From Sphaerosporella brunnea (taxonomy: Eukaryota > Ascomycota > Pezizomycetes > Pezizales > Pyronemataceae): a stretch of DNA of 64,000 nucleotides. The position numbers and the translations under genes are program-made. The notes beneath the pieces are model-generated. The model had not been told where the DNA came from and made no database searches. It saw only the letters and a program-made list of their open reading frames with translations. This document shows, piece after piece, positions 37,774-48,284 of the stretch. The stretch is taken from the NCBI GenBank assembly GCA_008704415.1, contig VXIS01000080.1:88621-152620 (forward strand). The letters run 5' to 3'. How positions within the stretch are numbered: the first letter of the stretch is position 1; each line of letters opens with the position of its first letter.

Positions 37774-39411
37774 TGACGCATGATGACGATGATAATGTTG
37801 CTGACGATGTGTGAACTATACGTTGCCTGTGCGTGTGCGCTGTCTGTTTTTTTTTCCCAGGGGAAATGCAACTATTGCTCCTACTGCTGCTTCTGAATCT
37901 GGATTGAGATAAGATCGTGTTGTTTTAAACATTTGCTTTTCTTTTTTTGTTGACTTCGTTGCTTTTGCTTTGATGTTGAATGTTGTTTTTCTTTCTTTTT
38001 GGATCGGATCGGGGCGTATCGTCGGAGTCACAAACTACTAACGAAACTACTACACTACTGCTACTACCTTTTTTTTTTTTTTTTTCAAGTCTCGGTTGAG
38101 AACTACTACTACTGGTATTCAAAATTCAAATGCATATGCATACTTCTGAGGTTTGCTGATGAGGTTTTCTTACTTCGAAGGTGGATAGTGTTATAGACAC
38201 TTAAAATTGTATTTTATGGTTTTGGGTGTTCTTGATGATAGGGAAGGAGGTTTTTGGAGAGCTGGCTCTTGGTAATAGAATGTGATTATTGGGGGAGGGG
38301 GCAGTTTGTGGGAAGGGAGTGAGATGCCGTGAATGCGACTCACTATACGTTGATGAATGCTTCAATCAACCACCGAGTAGATGGGCCCCTTTAATTATAA
38401 CTGGTCGATTAGGGCGATTGACAAGTCTTGAGGCTGCGCTGGGAATATTTCATATTGCGATCTCTGTGTGTATGATAGCTTGTGCTTCGTCAAATAGCAC
38501 TGCTAGGCTAGACAAGCGTCATTCTTGGCCGCCTTTCCAGTGGGTTAAGAACTCCATAAAACGTATGTCATGACTGCACGCGGCCAAATACAGTATGAGT
38601 TAAACAAAAAAACAAAAATTGCTTGTGTAGCCGCGAAATGGCAAACACACTAGATCGTGCCTTCTCTTTAATCACCCGTAAGCTCTGACTTCGAAACCCG
38701 CCGGCTGGAGTGATGGTCACTGCGCCACAGTGTACCACGGCCTGCCTAAGCCACCTCTGGTTCCTCAATGCACAAAGCAGCGAGTAGAGCCAGTAGTAAG
38801 CGCTTCTGATCCTATTATATTTGTATCTCAGCGATCAACCGTGTCAACTCTGGTGGGTGTTGTTGTCGCTGCGGCTTGCTGGTGTTTGGTTCATCAATTA
38901 TCACGCTGTATTGTTTAAGGGGTTTTACATACAAAATCACAGCCAGCCGGCCATGTGACCAAACAGCCAGCCCAGCCGGCCCATTTTCATAGCCGGGCTT
39001 TCTGGGCCGGCTATTGAGATTACTGATGGCAGATATGGTTGGGGACTCCTCGTGTAATTTGTGACATTCATTCTGGTTACTAAGCGCATGGACACGTGCC
39101 GGAAGCTCGAAAACACGTGTTCAGCAGCCTCCATAACACGCCGACTCTACAGGTCAAAAAAAAACGGTAATTCCAGTACTGGCTCTTGATGCACTAAATA
39201 GATGCTAATATTACGCGTGTGTAGCTCGAGTGCGGTGCAGTGAATCCGACTCGTTCTGCTCAACCCGTTCCTGCGCCGGGTCCAATCGCGCCGCCGGACC
39301 ACCGTTCCGTGCGCTCAATCGTGCTACTGTTGCGCGAGTCTAATTGTGCCACTATTGCGCGAGTACTTGTTGCTCTGCATCGTCTAGTGGGTTCAAGTTG
39401 ATAGGAAACCC
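37774..39411. other. Long intergenic region
   Basis: Contains TGATGACGATGATAA microsatellite-like sequence at 37770-37795, a T tract at 38069-38085 and a GC-rich patch at 38940-39015 with repeated CAGCC and CCGGC blocks. No gene is recognised. Confidence 0.45.
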
Positions 39412-40207
39412 GTGAGAGATGCCATGTGGCTTCACGAGTATGGAAAGAAGAAGGGTTCCTGGACCGGAGTGGATATGGTCTGGCACACCATACACATCGC
39501 CATACCTGTCTTTCGCTACGCCTTCCCGAACTGCCAAGCACTCTTTCCCTTTGACAAGGCCTCCAACCACAAAGTTTTCTCCGACACTGCTACGAAGATG
39601 GGCCTGCATCCCGGTGGAAAGCAACTAAAAGTGCGGGAAGGATTTGATCACAACCGTGTTATACCGCACGCTATGGTTTCCCTGACCACTACCACAAGCG
39701 GGACTCGAAGTCGTTTTTCGAGAACGAAAGCTATGGCCAGAAAGTGGCCGGTGTACCGACGGACGAAAAATGATCAAAATATGCCCCACAACGCATGGGC
39801 GGCCCGACTGCGATCCATCTGTGAAAGGTGGCTGTTGTGCACGAGCTCTTATGGGTGCCCAACGGGATTTCCAGGAGCAAAAAGGCTTGCTTGAGGAAGA
39901 AATTTTGGCGCGTAATCATCAAGCGATCGTCTATCCAAAGTTTCACTGTGAGCTTAACTTTATTGAGTGGTACTGGTGTGCAACTAAGTACTGCGCACAA
40001 GAACACTGTGAGTATTCATTGGATGGATTAAGAACTATTCTTTCAGCGGCTTTGGATTCAGTATCCACAGCCTCCATCAACCGCTACTATAATCACTGTG
40101 CGCGGGTAATAGAGGCATATAGTGAGGGTCTGGATCATGGCACAAAGGCGTTCACAGAGCGTGTATATAAAGGACATCGTCAGGTTGTAGATAAGTCAAA
40201 ATGGTAG
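39412..40207 (+). pseudogene. Degenerate DDE transposase (fungal IS630/Tc1-like)
   Basis: Two frames together carry the C-terminal half of a DDE endonuclease. The first (39412 to about 39640) has CQALFPFDKASNHKVF and HPGGKQLKVREGF, the block around the second catalytic Asp. The second (from about 39800) has YPKFHCELNFIEWYWCATKYC, the block with the final catalytic Glu, and a helical tail (INRYYNHCARVIEAYSEGL). A frameshift separates them. The N-terminal DNA-binding part and first catalytic residue are missing. It is dead, and no terminal repeats could be paired. Confidence 0.72.
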
Positions 40208-41705
40208 ATAGGCGGCGGATTTGAATCAGGGACAATCACTTGAATTTCCCGATTGGGTAAAATTATACCTAAACAGATATGGTTATACTGCCGCCCTATA
40301 CAAAATGCTTCTACAAAACCCCGAAGTTTTCAACCACCACCACCACCCTTTTTTTTTTTTTTTTTTTTTTTTTTTCAACCAGATTCTAGAGCAGCATGTC
40401 TATCGCCCTATTAAACGCCCCTGATTTTATGTGTTGTTGTGATTTAATATATTCGCGGGCAAAAGGTGGCTTTTGGCACTCCCTTTTAAGGTGTCTCCAA
40501 CCATATGGGCCATGCTTCAGGCCTGCAGGCAGCGGAGAGTGCCAACATGTCTAGATCTTCGGAGATACCCGTGTAAGGCCGGAACCAGATCTGTGGCGGA
40601 ATAAGTGGAGATTGCTTAGGGGGGTACATACATCTTATTATGCATTGTCATACATACTAGTAGATCAGGTACGCAGGAGTTTTGGAATTACATTGGATAT
40701 CTGAGCGGGCCAAAAACTCGCTACCGTCAAATTAATACCCCCTCTGATGATGTGCTGGCACGGCTGGGCATCATTATGCTCGGTGGAACCGAAAATATAC
40801 TGTGGGGCCTAGGTACCGCTTGTTTTTTTTTCCAGATGGATTTGTTGGTCGAATCTGGAATGTACGCGCGGCTGCTTCGCCATGCCAAGTGCGCTGCGTG
40901 GCCATTGTTTGTTTGTTTGTTTACTTACATAAGCAGTTTTAACCAGGGCGCAAGCCCCCAATTCTTGGCTTTTCTTGTGTCTCGGCGCACGTCCAGATCG
41001 GGATGATTTCCAGACGTGAGACTCCGGGGACTTTTGCGGCTGTGGTTATCTCTCTGATAGTGCATGTCCAACGGCAGGCAGGTGCAGCGTCAAGCTGAAG
41101 ATGGTACCTACCTCCCGGCTGCGTCGTGCCGAGCGAATAGGGGCCCGCAAACCTCGAGGTGTGGCTGACAGCAGTGCCCAATAGAATACGTCAGCACTAG
41201 ATGTCTGCGTTTCCTTCACAGCATGGGGGTTGCGGGGGTTGCGGGGGGTTTAAAGCCGAGATAGATATCTCCTGCGGGCCCTGGGGCCAACAGTTGCAAA
41301 GCAATCTCTCGGTGGAACTCTTGGCAGGCGTGGCTTCCCTTGGCAAGAGTGGTTGGTTGGCTTCCTTCCCCCATTGCTCGGGGTACCCACCAGACGATCG
41401 ACCCGTCAATCTGCTGCCACTGCTCTTCTCATCGTCTTCGAGTTTCCTTTCTATTTTTCGTTTTCTATTCTATTCTTTCATGCACCGCCGACGCAGTACG
41501 GATGTACCAGGGACGCGGATATTCTAGGGAAACACGAAGAAGAAGAACCCACGCTCGCTCTCGATAGCACGAACCTCACCTTTAGTTATTTACATTTACT
41601 GCTACTCTTCCGTCGTCATCCTACCACTACCTTAACTTTCCATCGCACCCGAACCATTCAACTCCAGCAAGCTCAGGAGGATAATTCTAATAGCCGCAAG
41701 CCCTG
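40208..41705. other. Intergenic region with long T tract
   Basis: A T tract of over 25 bases lies at 40350-40375. A pyrimidine-rich leader (41400-41480) precedes the GT34 gene. No gene seen. Confidence 0.45.
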
Positions 41706-43446
41706 ATGACGCGGTTAATACCAAAGTGAGTTATCTCTACCTCTCGAACCCCCCCCCACCAACCCACCTAAAAAAACAATCTCCCGCACCACAACTTGAC
41801 ACGCAAGCCTCCCGATTCTTTCAATAGCCGCAGACGATTGATTGATTGTTCGCGACAATAGATTCGCCGCTGTCACGGTACTCGTGATCATACTCTTCTG
41901 CTACACATTCTCCTCGCTTTACGGGCGGCATCCGAAGGCGCATGCGCTCGACCCCGACCCCTTAGCTGGTCTGAAAGATGAGAGTCTTCAGGGTGCCAGC
42001 CAGCAGCAACCTGCGCATGCGGTACCGCCGCCCTTCGTCGTGAGTAGTGGAAACGGTGCGACACAGGAGCAGGCGAAACCGGCATCTCCGGCACAGGCGG
42101 TGGAGGAGAAGCAGAAGATCGAAGAAGAAAAGAAACGGATTGAAGAGGAGCAGAGGAAGGCCGAGGAGGAGAAGAAGAAGATCGAGGAAGAAAAGAAACG
42201 GATTGAAGAGGAGCAGAGGAAGGTTGAGGAGGAGAAGAAGAAGGCCGAGGAGGAAAGGCAGAGAAAAGAAAAGGAGAAACAGGAAAAGCAGGACCGGGAA
42301 CGGAAGAAGGAGGTTGGTGTTTTTTTCTTTCCTTCGATGGAGTCGGCTCTTGGCTTTCGTGAATCTTCACTTGCCCGGGGAGGAGGCAGAAGAGCTGGTT
42401 TCTGACGGTGGCCGCGCAAATAGGAGATTCGCCAAAAAGCGATCGAGGAGTACAAGAAGATCAAAATCTACCCGGGCACCTTCGACGTTCCGAAGGATCT
42501 GGTACATGACCCCCAGGGCCCCAAACCGAACGAGATCGTCCTGCTCGCCGCCTCCGACGGTAAAGGCCACAACGGCGGAATTGAAAACATTCTCGGCGAC
42601 ATCACGCCGAACCGCCAGGATTATGCCGCCCTCCACGGTTACATCTACCAGTTCCTTAACATTTCTAAGTACGATATTGGCAGTGCGCATCCAGTATGGG
42701 CGAAGCTTCCGGCTATCGTAGAGACGTTCAATTTGCACCCTCAGGCAAAGTGGATCTGGTGGCTTGATTTGGACGCCATCATTATGACCCCGACAGTAGA
42801 TCTCCGGACACACATTTTGGCGCATGATGTGTTGCAACAGAAGATGTTGAAGGGCCACACGTTCAATAAGGCCGGCGGTGGGGAGCTCAAGCTTACGACG
42901 CCCACTAATCAGAATATTAATAATATCGACATTATTGTCTCGCAGGACCACAACGGCCTAAATGCGGGGAGCTTCTGGATAAGGCGAAGTGAATTCTCTA
43001 GGATGTTTATCGACATGTGGTCGGATCCAATGTACGTGCGCGAGAACTGGATTGCGCAAGAACAAGATGCCATGGTTCGTGTTGATTATTTGGGTTGATG
43101 GTTAATTTTGAAACGGGCGCTGATCGTCATTTAGATGCATTTAATCAAGGAACACCCAACGGTTCTCGAGCACGTGGCTCTTGTGCCGCAGAGGACAATC
43201 AACTCGTATCCCCTCAAGGACCATAAAGTCATGGGCTGGTATCCTGGTGATCTGGTGGTACACATTGCCGGATGCTGGGTCGAGAATAAGTGCAATTCCC
43301 AGTGGGTTGAATACATGGCGAAACGTACGCCTGCACCGAAGCCCGGCAACGGCAACACTGCTGATGTCCCGGCTGCTCCCGCTACTCCCGACGCCGCTAC
43401 AGCCGCTTCAAAACGGGATGCCGTTGCTCAGGAACGCGACTTTTGA
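41706..43446 (+). CDS. GT34 family mannosyl/galactosyltransferase (Mnn10/Gma12 type)
   Basis: Exons 41706-41725, 41862-42312, 42424-43074 and 43135-43446 give 477 residues. GT34 enzymes extend N-glycan or cell-wall mannan in the Golgi. The 20-nt first exon supplies MTRLIP; without it the second exon has no usable ATG. One signal-anchor helix (FAAVTVLVIILFCYTFSSLYG) makes it a type II membrane protein. A highly charged Glu/Lys/Arg stalk of about 65 residues follows, then the catalytic domain: IVLLAASDGKG, KLPAIVETF, WWLDLDAIIM with the metal-binding DxD, and LNAGSFWIRRSEFS. It continues with EQDAMMHLI across the last intron and HIAGCWVENKC. The Ala/Pro tail is variable. Confidence 0.88.
42110..42260 (+). 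repeat. Tandem repeat encoding the charged stalk of the GT34 enzyme
   Basis: A unit of about 60 bp encoding KIEEEKKRIEEEQRKAEEEK occurs twice almost perfectly, followed by related shorter units. It would form a long single alpha-helix or coiled coil. Confidence 0.85.
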
Positions 43447-44431
43447 TTTTGTGTGATTTTTTCTGCTTGCGGGCGTGCTTTAGGGGGAAGGGAGGCAGAG
43501 GTGTTGATATTCCAAGCGTTGGTTTTGTAGCTGCTGGTATTTTTTTTTCACTGCTTTTGGATGTGTTTTCCTACTGGGGCTCGGCTCCTATAGAATCTTG
43601 AGCCGTGGAGCTTGAGCTATGTTCCTTTTTTTTGCATCAACGGGGTGGCTGCAGCTGCAGCGACAGATGGAAATGGTTATGAACTTACAATTGGGAAGTG
43701 GTGGTTTCATTTCGGTACATATTTACCTCATCCGCTACAATATCCCGCATGTAACTTGGTACATACATACATACATACATACAGCACATTGCTTCTGGGC
43801 ATTCGTTTTTTGATAACCCTTTATGTATCCACCCCCTTTTTTTCTTGGTGCGAGATACCACCACCCTGTCGTGTTGGTACTGTCTGTATACTATTACCTA
43901 GAAGGTTTTGTGCCTTATGTATAACTGTAGGTATCATACATCGGGGAAGTGCGAACGGGAATGATGGATACGAAGCGTGCATGGGTTGGGTTGGGGGGCG
44001 ATCAGGGGTTATATAAAATAAAATAAAAACACGGACGCGGAAAGTGGTCCTACAAAAGTTCTTGGTATACTTTTTCGGGGTTTTTCTTTTTTTGATGCAG
44101 GCATGCGATGTCACTCGGGGTGTCTTTGATCTCGCAATGGGCGACTTCCGGTGCTTCCGAAGGAAGGTTTTGTGGCTGCATCGGGGGTTTGTTTTTTTTT
44201 AGGTTAGGTGCTTTTGGCTTTTGGCTTTTGCTTTTTTTTTTTTTTTTTGCTTTTTGCTTTTTGCGGGGGGGGGGGGGGGTCATTTGAGAACACTGATGTA
44301 TCTATCTCGTTGATAGTTATAGCCCGGGCCGAGGGCAAATTACTCTTACTCTATAAACGCTGCTCTTGCTCCATAACGCCGCCAAAGCGAAGACAAAAAA
44401 AAAGGGGGTTGGAAAAAACAAGAGAACAAGA
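43447..44431. other. Convergent intergenic region with homopolymers
   Basis: Contains an ATAC microsatellite (43760-43782), a T tract near 44230 and a G run at 44265-44279. No gene seen. Confidence 0.5.
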
Positions 44432-46786
44432 TCACCTCAACCAGCCCCTCGGCTTCTTCCTGCCGATTCCCAGTGCCTGGGAGGAGGAGGAGGCAGGGGC
44501 AGCAGCAACAGCAGCAGCAGACATCTTCTTAATCTCCTCGTCCAGATCCCACGGCTGCGTGATGCTGAGCATATACTGTATTCCCTCCTCCGCCTCGACA
44601 AGCTCGCCGCTTTTCTGCTTCGCCGCCGACGACGACGACGATGACGACGACGGCGACGATTCGTGGCATGGGGACTGTCTGGGTGGCTCGCTGCCCGCCG
44701 AGGAGGAGGACGGGGGCTGTGGTGGAAATACTACATCGCGCCCCTGCTGTCCCATTCCCGCACCTGCCGCGAATCTATTATCGGGAATTGGTGGGCTGGA
44801 ACTTCGATCGTCGTTTGCAAAGCGCAGCCTCCTGGAGGAGGGGAGTTCGCTTGAGGGCTGGACCTCGGAGCGCGAGGCCTTGCTGGGACTCGGCGTGTAA
44901 AACGCGCTGAAAGGTGTCAGCTGCAGATGCCTGCCGGGGAAAGCATGTTCGGAGGAGAAGGAGGATGCGGGTGCGGGAGGCGGTGGAGGCGGAGATGGCA
45001 GGGCGTTTGGTAGACCCGGGGATGAGAACGGTACCGGCCATTCTTCCCAGAGCGAAGATTGTCTACGGGTCGGGGTTTGCGTTTGCGCGGCAGGGCGGTT
45101 GGCGCTGTCGGCCGCGGGGGTCTGGAACGTGTTGAAATAGATCGGTGACTTGGCCATCGCATTGAAAAACCCGGTTTGCGCCGCAGTAAGCTGCACTTGC
45201 GTTCCTTTCCATGGCGTAACTTCGTATGGCGGCGACGATGGCGGGGCCTCAGTGGCGTTGTTAGGGACTTCAATCTCATCGAGGTCCATGGGCCCAGCGC
45301 CCTCTGCAGGAACCTCCACCGGCTCAGTCTCCTTTGGTTCGACAATCCCGTCCAGCAAATTAGAAACTATTTTTTCAGGTATGCTTTTCATCATAACAGG
45401 TGTTTTCGGAACCTGCTTCCCGACCAAACCATAATAATTCTGAATGGTTTCGGGGCGCTTGGAGGGTACAGGCACCATGTTTGTGTTTTCGTTTTGAGCG
45501 TTTCTCAAATCCTTAGAAGGTGCGGTGTCGATCTTTGAGTTCGTGAGGTTGAGCTGCGGTTTTGGGTCATTTTTGGCGGGTGGCTTTGTGGTTTCCTCAC
45601 AAGCTTGCACTCGAACATCTAAGTTCTCAGCCGGAGTCATATTTTTCAGGTTATCGGCGCATTTACCAGGCATCACATTTTCAACCTCTTTGGGGCCTCT
45701 CACAAAGGTGCAAGAAGACTCAGCGCCGTCTGTGGTTTGCACATTCGCTGTAGTCTCCTTCATGACATTTCCCGCAGTCGATTCTGCAGACAGTTTGACC
45801 ACCACATCTTTTCCAGGCACAGGGTCGGACCTCCTAGTCTTCTTCCTCTTCTTTTTCGGCGGCCTGACTCTCTCATTGCCGACTGCAGGACTGATCTCGT
45901 CGAAGTTTATTTTCTGCCGCCGAGTCTTCTTATGAATAATTGCCGGGGCCGCCGGTGTCGCAACTGTGATGGTATCTAACACTTTCGGCTCCGAAGGTGC
46001 GGCCTGAGGGGGGGGCGGAGGCGGCGGTTGCGACAGTGTAATTGTGTCCAAAATCCCCTCCTCCTTGTCCGCAGGCGGAACGTCCGCATCAGGAGTCGAA
46101 GGCTGCCATTCCTTCTTCCTCCTTGAGGCAGCCGATCGACCACTCGGCGAACCAACCAACATCGTCTCCGCCTCGCGGATCTGTTCCGGCGAGTAGACAT
46201 ACACCTCCGTCTTGTCCGAGATCGGCGAGGGCTCCTTTCCCCTCCGTGACACCCAGCGCACCGAGACCTCGACACCAGCCGGGGACCACGCGCGGCCGCC
46301 GCGAGTATCGCCCATCGTAAAGTCGTCATCGTTCTTAGCGCGATGGTTGAGTTTCGCGGTGGCTATTGTTGCTTCCCCTCCCATATTTCCTTTGTGCGCC
46401 GAATAAAAGCTTGTTATCCTGGTCGTTGCATCCTCTCGTGTGGGGTTCTTTCCAGGTAGGCCTTTTCCCGAGGTAATCGCTACATCCTTCACATCCGCAT
46501 CCTCCTCCTCCTCCTGCTTGGAGTCCTGCTTAGAGCATAGCACCTTCCTCGCCCATGGATTCGTGACCACCGGTCCTCGCAGCGTCACAGAGTGTATGTA
46601 CAGCGCCTCGTGCCCGCGTACATACCGCTCCGCCTTCTGGACTATCCTCTTCTTCGTGCTCGGGTGCTGCAACTCCTCCTCCTCCTCCCCGCGACATATT
46701 ATATCGGCCTCGGCGATGTCGTCGTCGTCGAATGGAGTCTCCGGTATGGGGGGATGGATTGGTCGACGGCGGCGTGGCGTCTCCAT
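44432..46786 (-). CDS. Unknown protein, 784 residues, largely disordered
   Basis: A single exon. I chose METPRRRRP at 46786 as start; the frame continues to another ATG at 46966, but that part looks like leader. I do not recognise the family. An N-terminal ordered-looking segment has ERYVRGHEALYIHSVTLRGP and NPWARKVL. A second island reads VSVRWVSRRGKEPSPISDKT and VYVYSPEQIREAE. The middle is charged with Lys/Arg patches (PPKKKRKKTRR, a probable nuclear signal). The C-terminal part has WKGTQVQLTAAQTGFFNAMA and LQLTPFSAFYTPSPSKA, then a conserved-looking end YMLSITQPWDLDEEIKKM. Short motifs in a long disordered chain suggest a nuclear scaffold or regulator; this is inference only. Confidence 0.7.
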   Translation of the reverse strand: METPRRRRPIHPPIPETPFDDDDIAEADIICRGEEEEELQHPSTKKRIVQKAERYVRGHEALYIHSVTLRGPVVTNPWARKVLCSKQDSKQEEEEDADVKDVAITSGKGLPGKNPTREDATTRITSFYSAHKGNMGGEATIATAKLNHRAKNDDDFTMGDTRGGRAWSPAGVEVSVRWVSRRGKEPSPISDKTEVYVYSPEQIREAETMLVGSPSGRSAASRRKKEWQPSTPDADVPPADKEEGILDTITLSQPPPPPPPQAAPSEPKVLDTITVATPAAPAIIHKKTRRQKINFDEISPAVGNERVRPPKKKRKKTRRSDPVPGKDVVVKLSAESTAGNVMKETTANVQTTDGAESSCTFVRGPKEVENVMPGKCADNLKNMTPAENLDVRVQACEETTKPPAKNDPKPQLNLTNSKIDTAPSKDLRNAQNENTNMVPVPSKRPETIQNYYGLVGKQVPKTPVMMKSIPEKIVSNLLDGIVEPKETEPVEVPAEGAGPMDLDEIEVPNNATEAPPSSPPYEVTPWKGTQVQLTAAQTGFFNAMAKSPIYFNTFQTPAADSANRPAAQTQTPTRRQSSLWEEWPVPFSSPGLPNALPSPPPPPPAPASSFSSEHAFPGRHLQLTPFSAFYTPSPSKASRSEVQPSSELPSSRRLRFANDDRSSSPPIPDNRFAAGAGMGQQGRDVVFPPQPPSSSSAGSEPPRQSPCHESSPSSSSSSSSAAKQKSGELVEAEEGIQYMLSITQPWDLDEEIKKMSAAAVAAAPASSSSQALGIGRKKPRGWLR

Positions 46787-47252
46787 TACGGCGGCGATGG
46801 TGTTGAACGGGTGGGTGGGTGAGGAGGGATGTTGATTGTTTGGAAAACGCGAACGGTGTTGCTTAACGCGAGTGATAAGAATGCAGGGGTTAACGTGTTG
46901 GCCGGGATCATGATTGGTGGGGCCAGTGTTTATGTTTGGGGGGGGGGGGCAATCATGCAAAAGCACTCGGATCTGTGATTGGTGCTTTCATGTGTGGATA
47001 TGCCCAAGGCACTTAATGCCGATGTTTGTTTACAGATTTAGATGTTTGCTTGAAGGACGCTGCGTTGCTGGCGATCAAACATGGCCACCTGACAGCTTGA
47101 TCTTCAGTCGACATATAACTACATGTGAAGGCTTGATTCATGACATTTCATCTCGGCGATGTGCCTTTCTGGATCCGTTGTAAGAATGCAACGTCCTAAG
47201 AATACAAAGCGCCTACCCAAACGCCATACCACCATATGTCTCTCCCCGTAGA
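46787..47252. other. Spacer between two minus-strand unknown genes
   Basis: Presumed promoter of the 784-residue gene; contains a G run at 46939-46949. No gene seen. Confidence 0.5.
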
Positions 47253-48284
47253 TCAATCCAAATCGCTCTCCTTATTCTTCGCATCGCTGTTGTCGAATGA
47301 AAAAGATTCCTCAGTAGAATCCTTATGTGCTCCCTGCAGCGACTGGCGACGAAGCCGCTCCCACGCCGACTCACCCCGTTGCTGGGTAGGCTTTGTTCTC
47401 CGCTGTAGGATCTTCGGCGTTCCCTGTTCCTGCTCCTTTTCCTCCTCCTCGCTACCTCCAAAAAAAGGGTCATCATCGTCATGCTTTGACCTGCGCTCTA
47501 TCTCCTCCTTATGCTTCTTAGCCGCCTCCATACTCGCCCTTCTAGCCACAACCACATCCTCTGACGAGTTCGGCGCTAGCCCAATGTCCTCAGGCTTGAT
47601 GAGGTCGTAACCATCCATGCCGCCCAAGCTCTGCGGGTCCTCCGATTGAGGCTCATGATCAAGCTTCTTGAGCTCATCAACAGTGCTCATCGTTGACTTC
47701 ACCGGCAATCCGGCGCGGGCCTTCTTCTGTCGCTCCTCGAGCCAGCGCTGGCGCAACGCAAGGTATCGCTGCATATTTGGATCCTCCTTCTCCATCTTGT
47801 TGATCTTGTTGAACGCGAAGACGCCCCAAGAGGTGATACCCCAGAGTCTTCCGACCATCGTGACGAACGCAAAATTCGTGATCTTACTAGCGAGGAGCTG
47901 ATGCTTCTTCTTGACCCGAAGCCAACGGCCGATGCCGCTGTAGAGGAACCCGATCTGCTTCTGCCGCCGCACCATGGCGTATCCAATCGTCATGCCTGCG
48001 AGCGTACCGTAGAGTGCGCCCCGGGCTTCGGCAGCGTAGAAGACCGCATTGTAGTAGGCGATCCCCTCCTTCTCGGTCGGCGTGGGGCGGAATCCGAACT
48101 CTCGCTGCGCAAGGTTCAATTGCACGTTGATGAAGCGCTGCCTGCCTTCTTCGCTAAATCCGCCGGGGCGGATGCCGAAGAAGCTCGGGATCGGTGGGGG
48201 CGGAGGGTAGTGGCCGGTGCTGTAGGCATCATCGCTGTCGTAGGCGGCCGGGGCGGCTTCGGAAATGGCGGTATCGAGAACCAT
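47253..48284 (-). CDS. Unknown membrane-associated protein, 343 residues
   Basis: A single exon. The start MVLDTAISEAAP is preferred over an upstream in-frame Met at 48413 that would add 43 leader-like residues. I do not recognise the family. After a Pro-rich segment there is a conserved-looking core: FGIRPGGFSEEGRQRFINVQLNLAQREFG, then a Gly-rich hydrophobic segment GALYGTLAGMTIGYAMV. A basic RQKQIG...VKKKH patch and a second hydrophobic segment (FAFVTMVGRLWGITSWGVFAF) follow. The rest is charged and helical (RQRWLEERQKKARAG), with an acidic tail. Two hairpin-like hydrophobic segments suggest an organelle membrane protein. The organelle cannot be told. Confidence 0.68.
   Translation of the reverse strand: MVLDTAISEAAPAAYDSDDAYSTGHYPPPPPIPSFFGIRPGGFSEEGRQRFINVQLNLAQREFGFRPTPTEKEGIAYYNAVFYAAEARGALYGTLAGMTIGYAMVRRQKQIGFLYSGIGRWLRVKKKHQLLASKITNFAFVTMVGRLWGITSWGVFAFNKINKMEKEDPNMQRYLALRQRWLEERQKKARAGLPVKSTMSTVDELKKLDHEPQSEDPQSLGGMDGYDLIKPEDIGLAPNSSEDVVVARRASMEAAKKHKEEIERRSKHDDDDPFFGGSEEEEKEQEQGTPKILQRRTKPTQQRGESAWERLRRQSLQGAHKDSTEESFSFDNSDAKNKESDLD

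Noticed and set aside
46787..46966. Sixty extra N-terminal codons of the 784-residue protein
   Set aside because: The segment is leader-like, with His/Pro/Asn composition unlike the rest. METPRRRRP is the more natural start, though the upstream ATG is not excluded.
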